From Alphaproteobacteria bacterium (GTDB lineage: Bacteria > Pseudomonadota > Alphaproteobacteria > Micropepsales > Micropepsaceae), in assembly GCA_947475445.1 (NCBI GenBank), contig CANJLC010000005.1:62001-126000 (forward strand): 64,000 nt of DNA. Direction: 5' to 3'. Positions 23,025 to 32,016 of this stretch are shown in pieces. How positions within the stretch are numbered: position 1 is the first letter of the stretch; the number at the start of each line of letters is the position of its first letter. The translations under genes and the position numbers were made by a program. The notes below the pieces were generated by a model. That model was given only the letters and a program-made list of their open reading frames with translations, was not told where the DNA came from and ran no database searches.

Positions 23025-23033
23025 CTGGGTTGC

Positions 23034-23261
23034 TTATCCCTTGGCGGACCGGGCGAAAGGCGTGAACAGGCCATAATTGTCCATCAGGGATCCGCAGCGC
23101 AGGTCGCGAATGGCGTCCACCACCCGGGTCCAGGCCTGGAAGCCGTCGACGTCCCAGGTCAGCAGCATCTGGTCGGCCCTGCGGCGCGCCTGGCTTTCGG
23201 CTTCCTCGCCATGCAGCCGCATCATCTCGGCGGCGTTCTGGTCTACGTCAAATCCGTCCAT
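23034..23261 (-). CDS. Small hypothetical protein (75 aa)
   Basis: Uninterrupted ORF filling the gap between flanking genes. Confidence 0.55.
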   Translation of the reverse strand: MDGFDVDQNAAEMMRLHGEEAESQARRRADQMLLTWDVDGFQAWTRVVDAIRDLRCGSLMDNYGLFTPFARSAKG

Positions 23262-23409
23262 GATCTTGAAATCTCTGTCTCAAATTGGCGCGGTCCGCCG
23301 CAGGCCCGTCGTGCGACGGCGTCGGTGGGGGACATGGCCGGCAAACAGACCGCGGGGCGAAGCTAGATCAAACCCCTAAGCAACCCTTTAAAACGGCCCG
23401 CGAACGCTG

Positions 23410-23427
23410 TGTTCCGTATACGGAACA
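23410..23427. repeat. 18-bp perfect palindrome TGTTCCGTATACGGAACA
   Basis: Read directly; self reverse-complementary. Confidence 0.9.
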
Positions 23428-23434
23428 GCGCCGT

Positions 23435-24187
23435 TCAGCTTTCCTTAGCCATCTGGGCCAGGGTGGCGTCGTCCACCGCGCCGGGATGGATGATGCCATT
23501 GACGACGAATGTGGGGGTGCCGTCGATGCCGGCCCGCTTGGCCAGCGCATGGCTGGCGTCAATCGCCGCGTCGATTTCAGGTTTTTCCATGTCGGCCTTG
23601 AGCTTGACCAGATCCATGCCAACCTTGCGCGCATTGTCCATCAGGACCTGTGCGTTGACCATGCCGGTCTCGCGCATCAGCGCGAAATGCAGCGCGATGT
23701 ACTTGTCAGGCTGGTTGCGGGCCGCCAGTGCGACCTTGGCCGCGACGATGGAATCGGGCCCCTTGATGGGAAATTCAATGAAGGAAAAGCGGGTGTCGCC
23801 CTTGTGTTCTTCATAGAATTTCTCGACTGCCGGCAGCGAGGCGCGGCAATAGGGGCAGTTATAGTCGTACAATTCCACCACCGTCTTCTGGGCGTTGGCC
23901 GGTCCGGTAATGAAGGCAATCTTGGGATCGAAGAAGGCGCTGAGGCCGATCTTCTCCATGGCCAGGGCCGCGTTCTTCTGCTGGTTCTCCTGGTTTTGCG
24001 CCGCCAGCCTCTGGTCCATTTCCGCAACCAGGCCGGGATTGGCCAGCAGATATTCGCGGATGGTTTCCCCTGACATCGCGCCGCCCGTGGTGGGCAGCAA
24101 TCCGTTGCCGGCCGCCGCGAAAATGATCACCACGGCGATCAGGGCGCCGCCAAGGGCGCCTGCGATTATCGTTGTCAGTTCACGCAT
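23435..24187 (-). CDS. DsbA-family thioredoxin-like protein
   Basis: VVELYDYNCPYCRASLPAVEKF (CPYC); GIDGTPTFVVNG cis-Pro loop; N-terminal signal anchor. Confidence 0.93.
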   Translation of the reverse strand: MRELTTIIAGALGGALIAVVIIFAAAGNGLLPTTGGAMSGETIREYLLANPGLVAEMDQRLAAQNQENQQKNAALAMEKIGLSAFFDPKIAFITGPANAQKTVVELYDYNCPYCRASLPAVEKFYEEHKGDTRFSFIEFPIKGPDSIVAAKVALAARNQPDKYIALHFALMRETGMVNAQVLMDNARKVGMDLVKLKADMEKPEIDAAIDASHALAKRAGIDGTPTFVVNGIIHPGAVDDATLAQMAKES

Positions 24188-24207
24188 CGGCTCCCACCTG
24201 TCTTGCC

Positions 24208-25683
24208 TTACCTGTCTTTGCGAGCCTGCGAGGCCGCAGCGCTCATGATGTCGTTGGCCCGTTGCCAGTCCGCCGTGCCCTGCGGAAGGTCGCGGCGGGC
24301 GCGGGCGGCAAAAGAGGCCGCCTGCTGCATCGCTCCGGCAGCATAGAAGGATTCGGCCGAGGATAGATTGGCCATCGGCACATTCTTGAGGTTGCTGTAG
24401 GCCTGGGCTGTTTCATACCAGGTGAAAACGTCGTCATTCTCTCCCAGGCTGGCCACTTTCAGGTTGGAAAGGGCGGCTTCCGACATCGCGGTATTTTCGG
24501 TGGCAAGCTGGGCCACGGCCAGCCCCAGACGCAGCTGCGGCGCCAGGGGCTTGAGATTGACCGCCTTCTGGTAGGCCGGAATCGCCATGCCCGGCTTTGC
24601 CATGGAGAGATAGATCTGCCCCCGCACTTCCTGGAAATAGGGGTTGTTGGGCTCCTGCGCGATCAGCGCATCGACTTCGGCCAGCGCCTTGGTGAGCTGG
24701 GGCTGGCGCAGGTAAATCATGGTGCGGGCATAGCGCGCCGGCGAGGAGGTATTGCTCTCCGGATACAGCGCCAGCGCGGCGGCGACCGGCATGGTGTAAC
24801 CGGCGAGCTTGGCCTGCACCATTTCGAAGGTGTGCTGCACCTGGGGACTGTCCTTCACATCCTTGTAAGGTGATGCGTCCACGCCGGCTTGCAGGTCACT
24901 CACGCGTTCCTGTCCGACGGGATGGTCCACGGCGAAGCGGTCAATCTTGTAGGCGCTCTGGGCCTGTTCGGATGCGAAACGCACAAAGGTGTTGTAGACG
25001 CCCATCGGTGACTGATGCGTCGCCAGCAAAAGCTGCAAGGCAATCTGGTCGGCGCTGGATTCCTGCACCCGCGTGAACTGGGCCATTTGTCCCATCGCCA
25101 CGCTCTGGCCCAGGCCCATCATGGCAAGGCCGGCTTCGCCCGCGCCCGCCATCATCGCCGCCACGCCCACTACCATGGACAACAGCATGGGGATGGCCGC
25201 TTTCTGCGCGCCATAACTGCCGCGGATCAGATGGCCTGCCTTGATGTGCCCCGTCTCATGCGCCATCACCCCGATCAGTTCGTTGGGTGTCTTGCTGGAC
25301 AGGATGATGCCGCTGAGGATGAACATGTTCTGGCCTTCGGCGACAAAGGCGTTGATCTCGGGCGAACCCACCAGCCACACCCGCACGGCATCGGGATTAA
25401 GGCCAGCCGCCCGGGCCAGCGGCTGCTCATAGCTTTTGAGCATCTCTTCGGTTTCGGTGTCGCGCAGCATGCTGATGCCTTGCGCCAGCGCGGGCAGGGG
25501 AAGGGCGATCAGGGCGGCGGCAAAGCCCAGGGCGAAAGCCAGCGGGCGTGCGGACAGATTGCAAAATGGCAAGGACAGCCTTCTCCTTCTAATGCCTTTC
25601 CCCCAGAACCAAGGGGGACCCCGCCCGGCGCCAAGGGTAAGGGGCCGGGCCCTTAAAAGCAACGAAACGCTATCCTCCGCCAC
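24208..25683 (-). CDS. M48-family metalloprotease with C-terminal TPR-like region (BepA-like); start uncertain
   Basis: GVMAHETGHIKAGH (HExxH), ESSADQIALQLL. Confidence 0.92.
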   Translation of the reverse strand: MAEDSVSLLLRARPLTLGAGRGPPWFWGKGIRRRRLSLPFCNLSARPLAFALGFAAALIALPLPALAQGISMLRDTETEEMLKSYEQPLARAAGLNPDAVRVWLVGSPEINAFVAEGQNMFILSGIILSSKTPNELIGVMAHETGHIKAGHLIRGSYGAQKAAIPMLLSMVVGVAAMMAGAGEAGLAMMGLGQSVAMGQMAQFTRVQESSADQIALQLLLATHQSPMGVYNTFVRFASEQAQSAYKIDRFAVDHPVGQERVSDLQAGVDASPYKDVKDSPQVQHTFEMVQAKLAGYTMPVAAALALYPESNTSSPARYARTMIYLRQPQLTKALAEVDALIAQEPNNPYFQEVRGQIYLSMAKPGMAIPAYQKAVNLKPLAPQLRLGLAVAQLATENTAMSEAALSNLKVASLGENDDVFTWYETAQAYSNLKNVPMANLSSAESFYAAGAMQQAASFAARARRDLPQGTADWQRANDIMSAAASQARKDR

Positions 25684-25730
25684 CCGGCTCAGGCATAACG
25701 CTGTCCGGTTTCAAGGAATGTTTCGCTGTC

Positions 25731-27101
25731 ATGCGTTATGCCCGTTTTTTAGGCCTGCTGGCCGTGCCGCTGATTGCCGGCTGCTCCACCCTGGACAGCC
25801 TTGTGCCCGATATCAGCATGAGCAGCGTGGGGATTGGCGCCCCGGCCATCCAGCCGGCCAAGACCACCGGCCTTGCCGTCAGCGACGAGCCTTTCGCGGC
25901 CCAGACCGGAGCCGCGGTCCTGGCGCAGGGTGGCAGTGCTGCTGACGCCGTCAGCGCCATGTTCTTTGCACTGACCGCCACCTACCCTGTTGCGGCGGGG
26001 CTGGGCGGCGGCGGCATCTGCATCGTGCGCGATACGGCCGGACGCGCCCACGAATTTGATTTCCTGGCGCGCGCGGCTTCGGGCGGCGGCGGTTATGCCG
26101 TGCCCGGCGCGGTGGCGGGTTTTTACGACATGCAGAAGGCCTTTGGCGCGCTGCCCTGGCAGCGCGTTGTCGCGCCCGGTGAAGCCTATGCCGCGACCGG
26201 CTTTCCCATCAGTCACGTCCTTTCGCTGCGCCTGGCGCAGGCGCAGAACATCATTCGCCTCGACGCCGGCATGGCGGCGGAATTCCTCGACCAGTCGGGC
26301 CAGATCAAACCCGAAGGCGCGGTTGTTTCCAATACCGCCTTGTCCCAGACGCTTGCCGATATCCGCCTGTCCGGCAGCGACGGGTTTTACGGCGGCCGGG
26401 TCGGCGGCGCCATCCTGGCCTATTCCGCCGCGCAAGGCGGCGGCATCTCGCAGGCCGATCTTTCCGGTTATCGCAGCTCGCAGGTCGCGGCGCGCATGCT
26501 CAATCTGGGTGGCGTCAGCGCGGCCCTTCCCGGTCCGGGAACCGGGTCTGGCGCTTTCATCGCCAGCGTGATGGTCAATGTTGGAAATGGTGATCCGGAA
26601 ACCGCGACGGTCGCCGCCCTGCGGCGGGCGCTGGACGGGTTCAATATCCAGAATGTGCCCTCCGACCTTGGCTCGACAGGTTTTGCCGCGCTGGATGCCA
26701 ATGGCCAGGCGGCGGCATGCGCCGTGACCATGAATGGCCCCTTCGGTTCAGGCCATAGCGCAGGGGACACCGGAATTGTGCTGGCGGCAACGCCGACCGT
26801 GCCTGCCGGCATCGCCGGCGCGTTCCTCACGCCGCTGATCGCGGCAGATGCCAGTGGCCAGGTCACGCTGGCCGGCGCGGGCGCGGGTGGGCCCAATGGC
26901 ACCGGCGCCATCGCTTATGCGCTGCTCCGGCTATCCCGCGGCCAGAGCATCAGCCGGCCGGGTGATTTGCGCTCGACCGGCCTGGCGCCTTTTGCCACTG
27001 CCAATGCCATCGCCTGCAACAGCGGGTTGTGCGTGGCGCTGCCCGACCCGGGCGGCAATGGACTTGGCGCAACGGTTGGCGAGTCTGTGGCGAAGAATTA
27101 G
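25731..27101 (+). CDS. Divergent gamma-glutamyltransferase-family lipoprotein
   Basis: Lipobox LIAGC; AVSDEPFAAQTGAAVLAQGGSAADAVSAMFFALTATYPVAAGLGGGGICIVRD; STGFAALDANGQAAACAVTMNGPFGSG. Confidence 0.82.
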   Translation: MRYARFLGLLAVPLIAGCSTLDSLVPDISMSSVGIGAPAIQPAKTTGLAVSDEPFAAQTGAAVLAQGGSAADAVSAMFFALTATYPVAAGLGGGGICIVRDTAGRAHEFDFLARAASGGGGYAVPGAVAGFYDMQKAFGALPWQRVVAPGEAYAATGFPISHVLSLRLAQAQNIIRLDAGMAAEFLDQSGQIKPEGAVVSNTALSQTLADIRLSGSDGFYGGRVGGAILAYSAAQGGGISQADLSGYRSSQVAARMLNLGGVSAALPGPGTGSGAFIASVMVNVGNGDPETATVAALRRALDGFNIQNVPSDLGSTGFAALDANGQAAACAVTMNGPFGSGHSAGDTGIVLAATPTVPAGIAGAFLTPLIAADASGQVTLAGAGAGGPNGTGAIAYALLRLSRGQSISRPGDLRSTGLAPFATANAIACNSGLCVALPDPGGNGLGATVGESVAKN

Positions 27102-27376
27102 CGCGAACTGGTCGTGGTGCTGTTGGTGCCCGTGACCACGATCGCATTGCCGCCGCCCGTGATGATGGCCGCCGCAGACGTGTCATCCTGCTGCGAGACC
27201 AGCAAGGCAAAGCCGGCAATCAGCGCTATTGCGGTGCCTGTCACGGCAACCGCCTGACGATTGATCTGCGCTTCCTTGACGCCGGAGGGTTTGCCGGCAG
27301 CGAGCGGCTGCGCCGACGCCGTGCCCAGCAGGCTCGTGGCCAGAAGAACCGCAATCAATAGGCGGGTGCCGATCAT
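27098..27376 (-). CDS. Small exported/membrane protein (92 aa) starting 4 nt after rne stop
   Basis: MIGTRLLIAVLLATSLLGTASAQPLAAGKPSGVKEAQINRQAVAVTGTAIALIAGFALLVSQQDDTSAAAIITGGGNAIVVTGTNSTTTSSR; masked in the track by a longer ORF antiphase to rne. Confidence 0.65.
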   Translation of the reverse strand: MIGTRLLIAVLLATSLLGTASAQPLAAGKPSGVKEAQINRQAVAVTGTAIALIAGFALLVSQQDDTSAAAIITGGGNAIVVTGTNSTTTSSR

Positions 27377-27380
27377 TTCC

Positions 27381-30158
27381 TCACTCGCCGCTGAAGGTTC
27401 TTTGCCACCAGCCCTTTTTGGCAGGCTTGTCGCTGTCTTCCTTGGGCGTGGTGTCGGGCACGTCGTCGCGCAACGACCATACCGGTGTTGACGGCGCACC
27501 GGCGCCGCCCGGACGGTTGTTGGGCGTGGTGTCGATCTCATCGGGCGCGCTGCCGAAGCGGTCGGCTTCGACGGCAAAGCCGGGCTGTTGCTGCGGGCTG
27601 TCCTGCTCGCCCGCCACGCGGTCGCGGCCGCCACGGCGGCCACGGCGGCGGCGCTTGCGGCGGCGCTGCTCGCCTTCGCCCGGGGCCTGTCCTTCCGGCC
27701 GGTCCAGCGGCTGGTCGTTCTGCTGGATCTGGAAATTCTCCTCGCCCTCGGCTGTCTCTGCGCCGGCCTGGGCTTCCGCCACCAAGGGTTCGCCGCCGGT
27801 ATCGGCGCCTTCCGGACGCGGCCCGCGATCGCGATTGCGGCCACGGCCGCCACGGCGCCGGCGCTTGCGGCCGCCTTCGCGGTCGCCGCCACGTGCGCCC
27901 TCGCGGTTTTCGCCACGGCCATCAGTGCGGGGCCGGGCTTCTGTTTCGCCTTCGCTCTCGGCCTCACTGCCTTCGGAGAATTCTTCCTCTTCGGATTCGT
28001 CTTCCTCTTCGGCAACGAGATCGTCCTCCGGTTCGTCGGACGGCACGAATCCGGCCTCGATGCCGACAGCACCATTGGAACGCGGACGTTCGCCCGGATC
28101 CTTCTGGCGGGTACGCTCCAGTTCGAATGTCCCGGCCAGCAGGCCTTCCTTGGGCTCGAAGGAAATTTCCATGCCATATTCGGCTTCGATGCGCGCCAGT
28201 TCGCGGCGCTTCTGGTTCAGGGCGTAAAGCGCGATGTCGCTGGCCACCTTCACGGTGACGGCGGAAGCTCTGCTCTTCTCGCCTTCTTCTTCCAGGGCGC
28301 GCAGCAGGCGCAGGGTCGTGGATTCCACGGAACGGACAATGCCGGCGCCGCCGCAATGCGGGCAGGTGACGGTCGAACCGGCCAGCACGCCGGCACGCAG
28401 GCGCTGGCGCGACATTTCCATCAGGCCGAACTGGGAAATCTTGCCGATCTGGACGCGGGCGCGGTCGTTCTTCACCGCTTCGCGCAACCGCTTCTCGACC
28501 TCGCGGTCGTTGCGGCCTTCTTCCATGTCGATGAAGTCGATGACGATCAGGCCGGCCAGGTCGCGCAGGCGCAGCTGGCGGCCCACTTCATCGGCGGCTT
28601 CCAGATTGGTCTTGCGCGCCGTTTCCTCGATCGAATGCTCGCGGGTGGCGCGGCCGGAATTGACGTCGATGGAAACCAGCGCCTCGGTCTGGTTGATGAC
28701 GATGTAGCCGCCCGATTTCAGGGTAACGGTGGGCGAGAACATGGCGTCGAGCTGGGATTCGATGTGCATGCGCTGGTAGAGCGGCACGCTGTCCCGGTAT
28801 TGATGGACGTTGCGGGCATGCGTGGGCATCAGCATCCGCATGAAGTCCTTGGCGTTGCGATAGCCCTGCTCGCCTTCCACCACCACGTCCTGCACGTCCT
28901 TGGTGTACAGGTCGCGTATGACGCGTTTGATCAGGTCGCCTTCTTCATAGACATTGGCGGGCGCGTTGGACGACAGGGTTTTTTCTCGGATCGTGTCCCA
29001 CAGCCGCATCAGATATTCATAGTCGCGCCGTATCTCGATCTTGGAGCGGTTTTCGCCGGCGGTGCGGATAATCAGGCCCATGCCTTCGGGCAGTTCCAGG
29101 CCCTGGGCGGCGCTTTTCAGGCGCTTGCGGTCCACGGCATTGGTGATCTTGCGCGAAATGCCGCCGCCGCGCGGCGTGTTGGGCATCAATACGCAATAAC
29201 GGCCTGCCAGCGACAGATAGGTGGTGAGCGCGGCGCCCTTGTTGCCGCGTTCTTCCTTGACGACCTGCACCAGGATGATCTGGCGGCGCTTGATGACTTC
29301 CTGGATCTTGTAATGCTTGCGGCGGACCCATTTCTGCGGCGGGCGGGAGCTTTGCAGCGCCTGGGCTTCGCCATTCTCGCCATCGCCCGAGACAGGCTCG
29401 ATGGCGCCTTCATTCTCCTCGGTGTTCATGGCGGCGCTGTCGGCTTCGTCCTGCGGCGCGACCGGCTCGATCTCGCCTTCATTTTCTTCCTCAACGCCCG
29501 TTTCGATGGCGTCGTGGTCATGGCCGTAATCGCCTTCATGCACATGGGCGGCTTCGGGCTTGCTCAGTTCCTCGGGGTGGTCCTCGACATCCTGGCGATG
29601 GGTGTCTTCCTGGCCGCCATGATTGACGAAAATCTCGTCATGCGGCTCTTCATCACCGCTTTCCTCGGCAGGGGGCGGGATTTCCTCGGCGGCGCTTTCC
29701 GCAGCCGGTTCCGGGGCGCCGATGGTGGCGGCGTCCAGGATGGCGCCCTCATCTTCGTCGCCTTCGTCGCCGGAGACATCCTCTTCGGATTCGTCTTCCT
29801 CGCTGTCCTCGCGCTTGGCGCCGGAGCTGATCTCGAAGCTTTCGATATCGTCTTCCGAGCGGCGGCGGGCTTCGGCCTCCTGCTCGGCGATCAGCGCCTG
29901 GCGGTCGGCGGCGGGGATCTGGTAATAATCGGGATGGATTTCCGAGAAGGCGAGGAACCCCTGGCGGTTGCCGCCATATTCGACAAAGGCGGCCTGCAGC
30001 GACGGCTCAACGCGCGTCACCTTGGCAAGATAGATGTTTCCCTTGAGGGGCCGCCGCGAGGCAGCCTCGAAATCAAATTCCTCGACCTTGGATCCGTCGA
30101 GAATGACCACGCGGGTTTCTTCCGGGTGGTTGGCGTCGATTAGCATGCGCTTTTTCAT
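27381..30158 (-). CDS. rne: Ribonuclease E/G family protein
   Basis: MKKRMLIDANHPEETRVVILDGSKVEEFDFE; S1 domain with long acidic insertion; SIDVNSGRATREHSIEETARKTNLEAADEVGRQLRLRDLAGLIVIDFIDME; CPHCGGAG; basic C-tail. Confidence 0.96.
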   Translation of the reverse strand: MKKRMLIDANHPEETRVVILDGSKVEEFDFEAASRRPLKGNIYLAKVTRVEPSLQAAFVEYGGNRQGFLAFSEIHPDYYQIPAADRQALIAEQEAEARRRSEDDIESFEISSGAKREDSEEDESEEDVSGDEGDEDEGAILDAATIGAPEPAAESAAEEIPPPAEESGDEEPHDEIFVNHGGQEDTHRQDVEDHPEELSKPEAAHVHEGDYGHDHDAIETGVEEENEGEIEPVAPQDEADSAAMNTEENEGAIEPVSGDGENGEAQALQSSRPPQKWVRRKHYKIQEVIKRRQIILVQVVKEERGNKGAALTTYLSLAGRYCVLMPNTPRGGGISRKITNAVDRKRLKSAAQGLELPEGMGLIIRTAGENRSKIEIRRDYEYLMRLWDTIREKTLSSNAPANVYEEGDLIKRVIRDLYTKDVQDVVVEGEQGYRNAKDFMRMLMPTHARNVHQYRDSVPLYQRMHIESQLDAMFSPTVTLKSGGYIVINQTEALVSIDVNSGRATREHSIEETARKTNLEAADEVGRQLRLRDLAGLIVIDFIDMEEGRNDREVEKRLREAVKNDRARVQIGKISQFGLMEMSRQRLRAGVLAGSTVTCPHCGGAGIVRSVESTTLRLLRALEEEGEKSRASAVTVKVASDIALYALNQKRRELARIEAEYGMEISFEPKEGLLAGTFELERTRQKDPGERPRSNGAVGIEAGFVPSDEPEDDLVAEEEDESEEEEFSEGSEAESEGETEARPRTDGRGENREGARGGDREGGRKRRRRGGRGRNRDRGPRPEGADTGGEPLVAEAQAGAETAEGEENFQIQQNDQPLDRPEGQAPGEGEQRRRKRRRRGRRGGRDRVAGEQDSPQQQPGFAVEADRFGSAPDEIDTTPNNRPGGAGAPSTPVWSLRDDVPDTTPKEDSDKPAKKGWWQRTFSGE

Positions 30159-30582
30159 GGAATTCTCCGGTGCGCGCGACAGGGCCCGGCTCGCGTTCCT
30201 GCGCGAGACATGGGGCGGACTGTGGCGGCGTTGTTGGGGACACGCGAACCCAGACGCGCGCCTGCAATGGCAGGCGGGGAGTGCTGGTTCGCGACATGTC
30301 GGTCATCAAAATCACTTAATTCGGGGCCCGCATGGCGGGGAAAGCATGCTGGCTGCGATGGCCCCTGCGCCGGGAAGGTCAGGCCGCTTGCGGCACTGGC
30401 TCGGTCGGGTGGCATCGCGCCGTCCGGTCAGGCCCGGTTTGGCGCAGCATGAACTCTTTGTAGGGGCCCTATGCCAGCACGGCAAGGGCGCGGATGGGGT
30501 TATCCTTGGGCTTGCAGCCCCTAACGAAACGTAAAGACTTTTGGGGCGAATTTAACGGTCTGCGGTGCTACGGTAGGAAATC

Positions 30583-31953
30583 TTGTTGCGAATCAGGCTC
30601 ATAGCTTCATCTCTGGCAGTGTGGACCCTGGTTGGCTGGGCCCTGGCCGGGGTTGCTGACGCCCAGGGGCCGGCGGACGATCCCATCGCCCGCCTGCTGC
30701 GAGAGGGCCCGCCCGGGGAAAAGCTGCCCGTTGCCCCGCCACGGCCCGTCCCCAAGCCCCAGACCGCGGGACCATCGCCCGGGGTCGCCCATAACGGTCC
30801 CCTGCCGGTGGTGATGAGCGCCCGTATTGGCGAGCATGAAGACCGCACCAGGCTGGTGCTGGAGCTGTCCGATCCGGTCAATTTGCGAACGTTCACCCTG
30901 GCCGGTCCCGATCGCGTGGTGGTGGACATGCCCGAAGTCGCCTGGCGGCTGGGCGCGCCGCCGCAGCCCAGCGGCCATGGTTCCATCAAATCCTATCGCT
31001 ACGGCATGTTCCGCGAAGGCAATTCGCGCATGGTGATTGACCTCAACAAGCCCGTGCGGGTGAGCGATGCCCTGGTGCTGCCGCCATCCGCCGGATTTGG
31101 CTACCGGGTGGTGATCGATCTGTTCCCGGCGCAACAGGTCAGCTTCAATTCCAATGCCGGCTGGCCCGCGGACCTCAAGGCGCGCGAGGCCGAGGCGGAA
31201 AAACAGGCGATCCTGAACGGGCCGGTGGTGACGGGCGGCAAGAAGATCGTGGTGATCGACCCGGGCCATGGCGGCATCGATTCCGGCACGGTCGGCGTCA
31301 ACAGGTTGGCGGAAAAGGATCTGGTGCTGGCCGAGGGCCTGCGTCTGTCCCAGGCATTGAAGGCGCGCGGCTATACCGTGCACATGACGCGCGAACGCGA
31401 CCTGTTCATTCCCCTGCCGCAGCGCGTGGCGCTGGCGCGCAAATGGAAAGCCGACATCCTGATTTCGCTGCATGCCGATTCCAATCCGGATTCCTCCGTC
31501 ACCGGCTTGTCCATTTATACCCTTTCGGACGGCCGCTCGGACCGCGAGGCGGCGGCGCTGGCCAGGCGCGAAAACCAGTCCGATGTGATCGCGGGCGTGG
31601 ACCTGTCCGGCGGCAACAATCCCGTGGCGCCCATCCTGATTGACCTGGCCCAGCGCGACACCATCAACAAGTCATCGCGCTTCGCCCAGACGGCGCTGAC
31701 GCGCCTGGCCAGCGCCACCGACATCCTGCCGCGCAGCCCCCACCGCAGCGCCAGCCTGGCCGTGCTGGTGGCGCCCGATGTGCCGGCGGTGCTGATCGAG
31801 CTGGGCTATCTGTCCAACGGTGCGGATGCGGCCCAGATGAACACCGATAGCTGGCGCACCGGCGTGGCCACCGCCATTGCCGATTCGGTGGATAAGCATT
31901 TCGCACCCCTGGCCGGATCGGGCGCGGAAGCTGCGGCGAAGTTCCCTCAGTGA
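30583..31953 (+). CDS. N-acetylmuramoyl-L-alanine amidase (AMIN + Amidase_3)
   Basis: VIDPGHGGIDSGTVG; ADILISLHADSNPD; VLVAPDVPAVLIELGYLSN; signal peptide. Confidence 0.95.
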   Translation: MLRIRLIASSLAVWTLVGWALAGVADAQGPADDPIARLLREGPPGEKLPVAPPRPVPKPQTAGPSPGVAHNGPLPVVMSARIGEHEDRTRLVLELSDPVNLRTFTLAGPDRVVVDMPEVAWRLGAPPQPSGHGSIKSYRYGMFREGNSRMVIDLNKPVRVSDALVLPPSAGFGYRVVIDLFPAQQVSFNSNAGWPADLKAREAEAEKQAILNGPVVTGGKKIVVIDPGHGGIDSGTVGVNRLAEKDLVLAEGLRLSQALKARGYTVHMTRERDLFIPLPQRVALARKWKADILISLHADSNPDSSVTGLSIYTLSDGRSDREAAALARRENQSDVIAGVDLSGGNNPVAPILIDLAQRDTINKSSRFAQTALTRLASATDILPRSPHRSASLAVLVAPDVPAVLIELGYLSNGADAAQMNTDSWRTGVATAIADSVDKHFAPLAGSGAEAAAKFPQ

Positions 31954-31985
31954 GGGCGCTTGTTGCCTCTTTCCTGTCCGCAAAT

Positions 31986-32001
31986 CCGGCTATAATGCCG
32001 G
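31986..32001 (+). promoter_or_regulatory. Candidate -10 element (TATAAT) inside a small palindrome upstream of the PBP1A gene
   Basis: CCGGC-TATAAT-GCCGG; no good -35 at 16-18 bp. Confidence 0.35.
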
Positions 32002-32016
32002 CATAAAGGAAATTTG

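Noticed and set aside
27581-27960. Repetitive cggccgccacggcggcc-type stretches, considered as a repeat array/CRISPR
   Set aside because: They are the codons of the Arg/Gly-rich basic tail of RNase E, not spaced direct repeats
27588-30143. 851-aa plus-strand ORF opposite rne
   Set aside because: Shadow ORF of a confidently assigned RNase E gene
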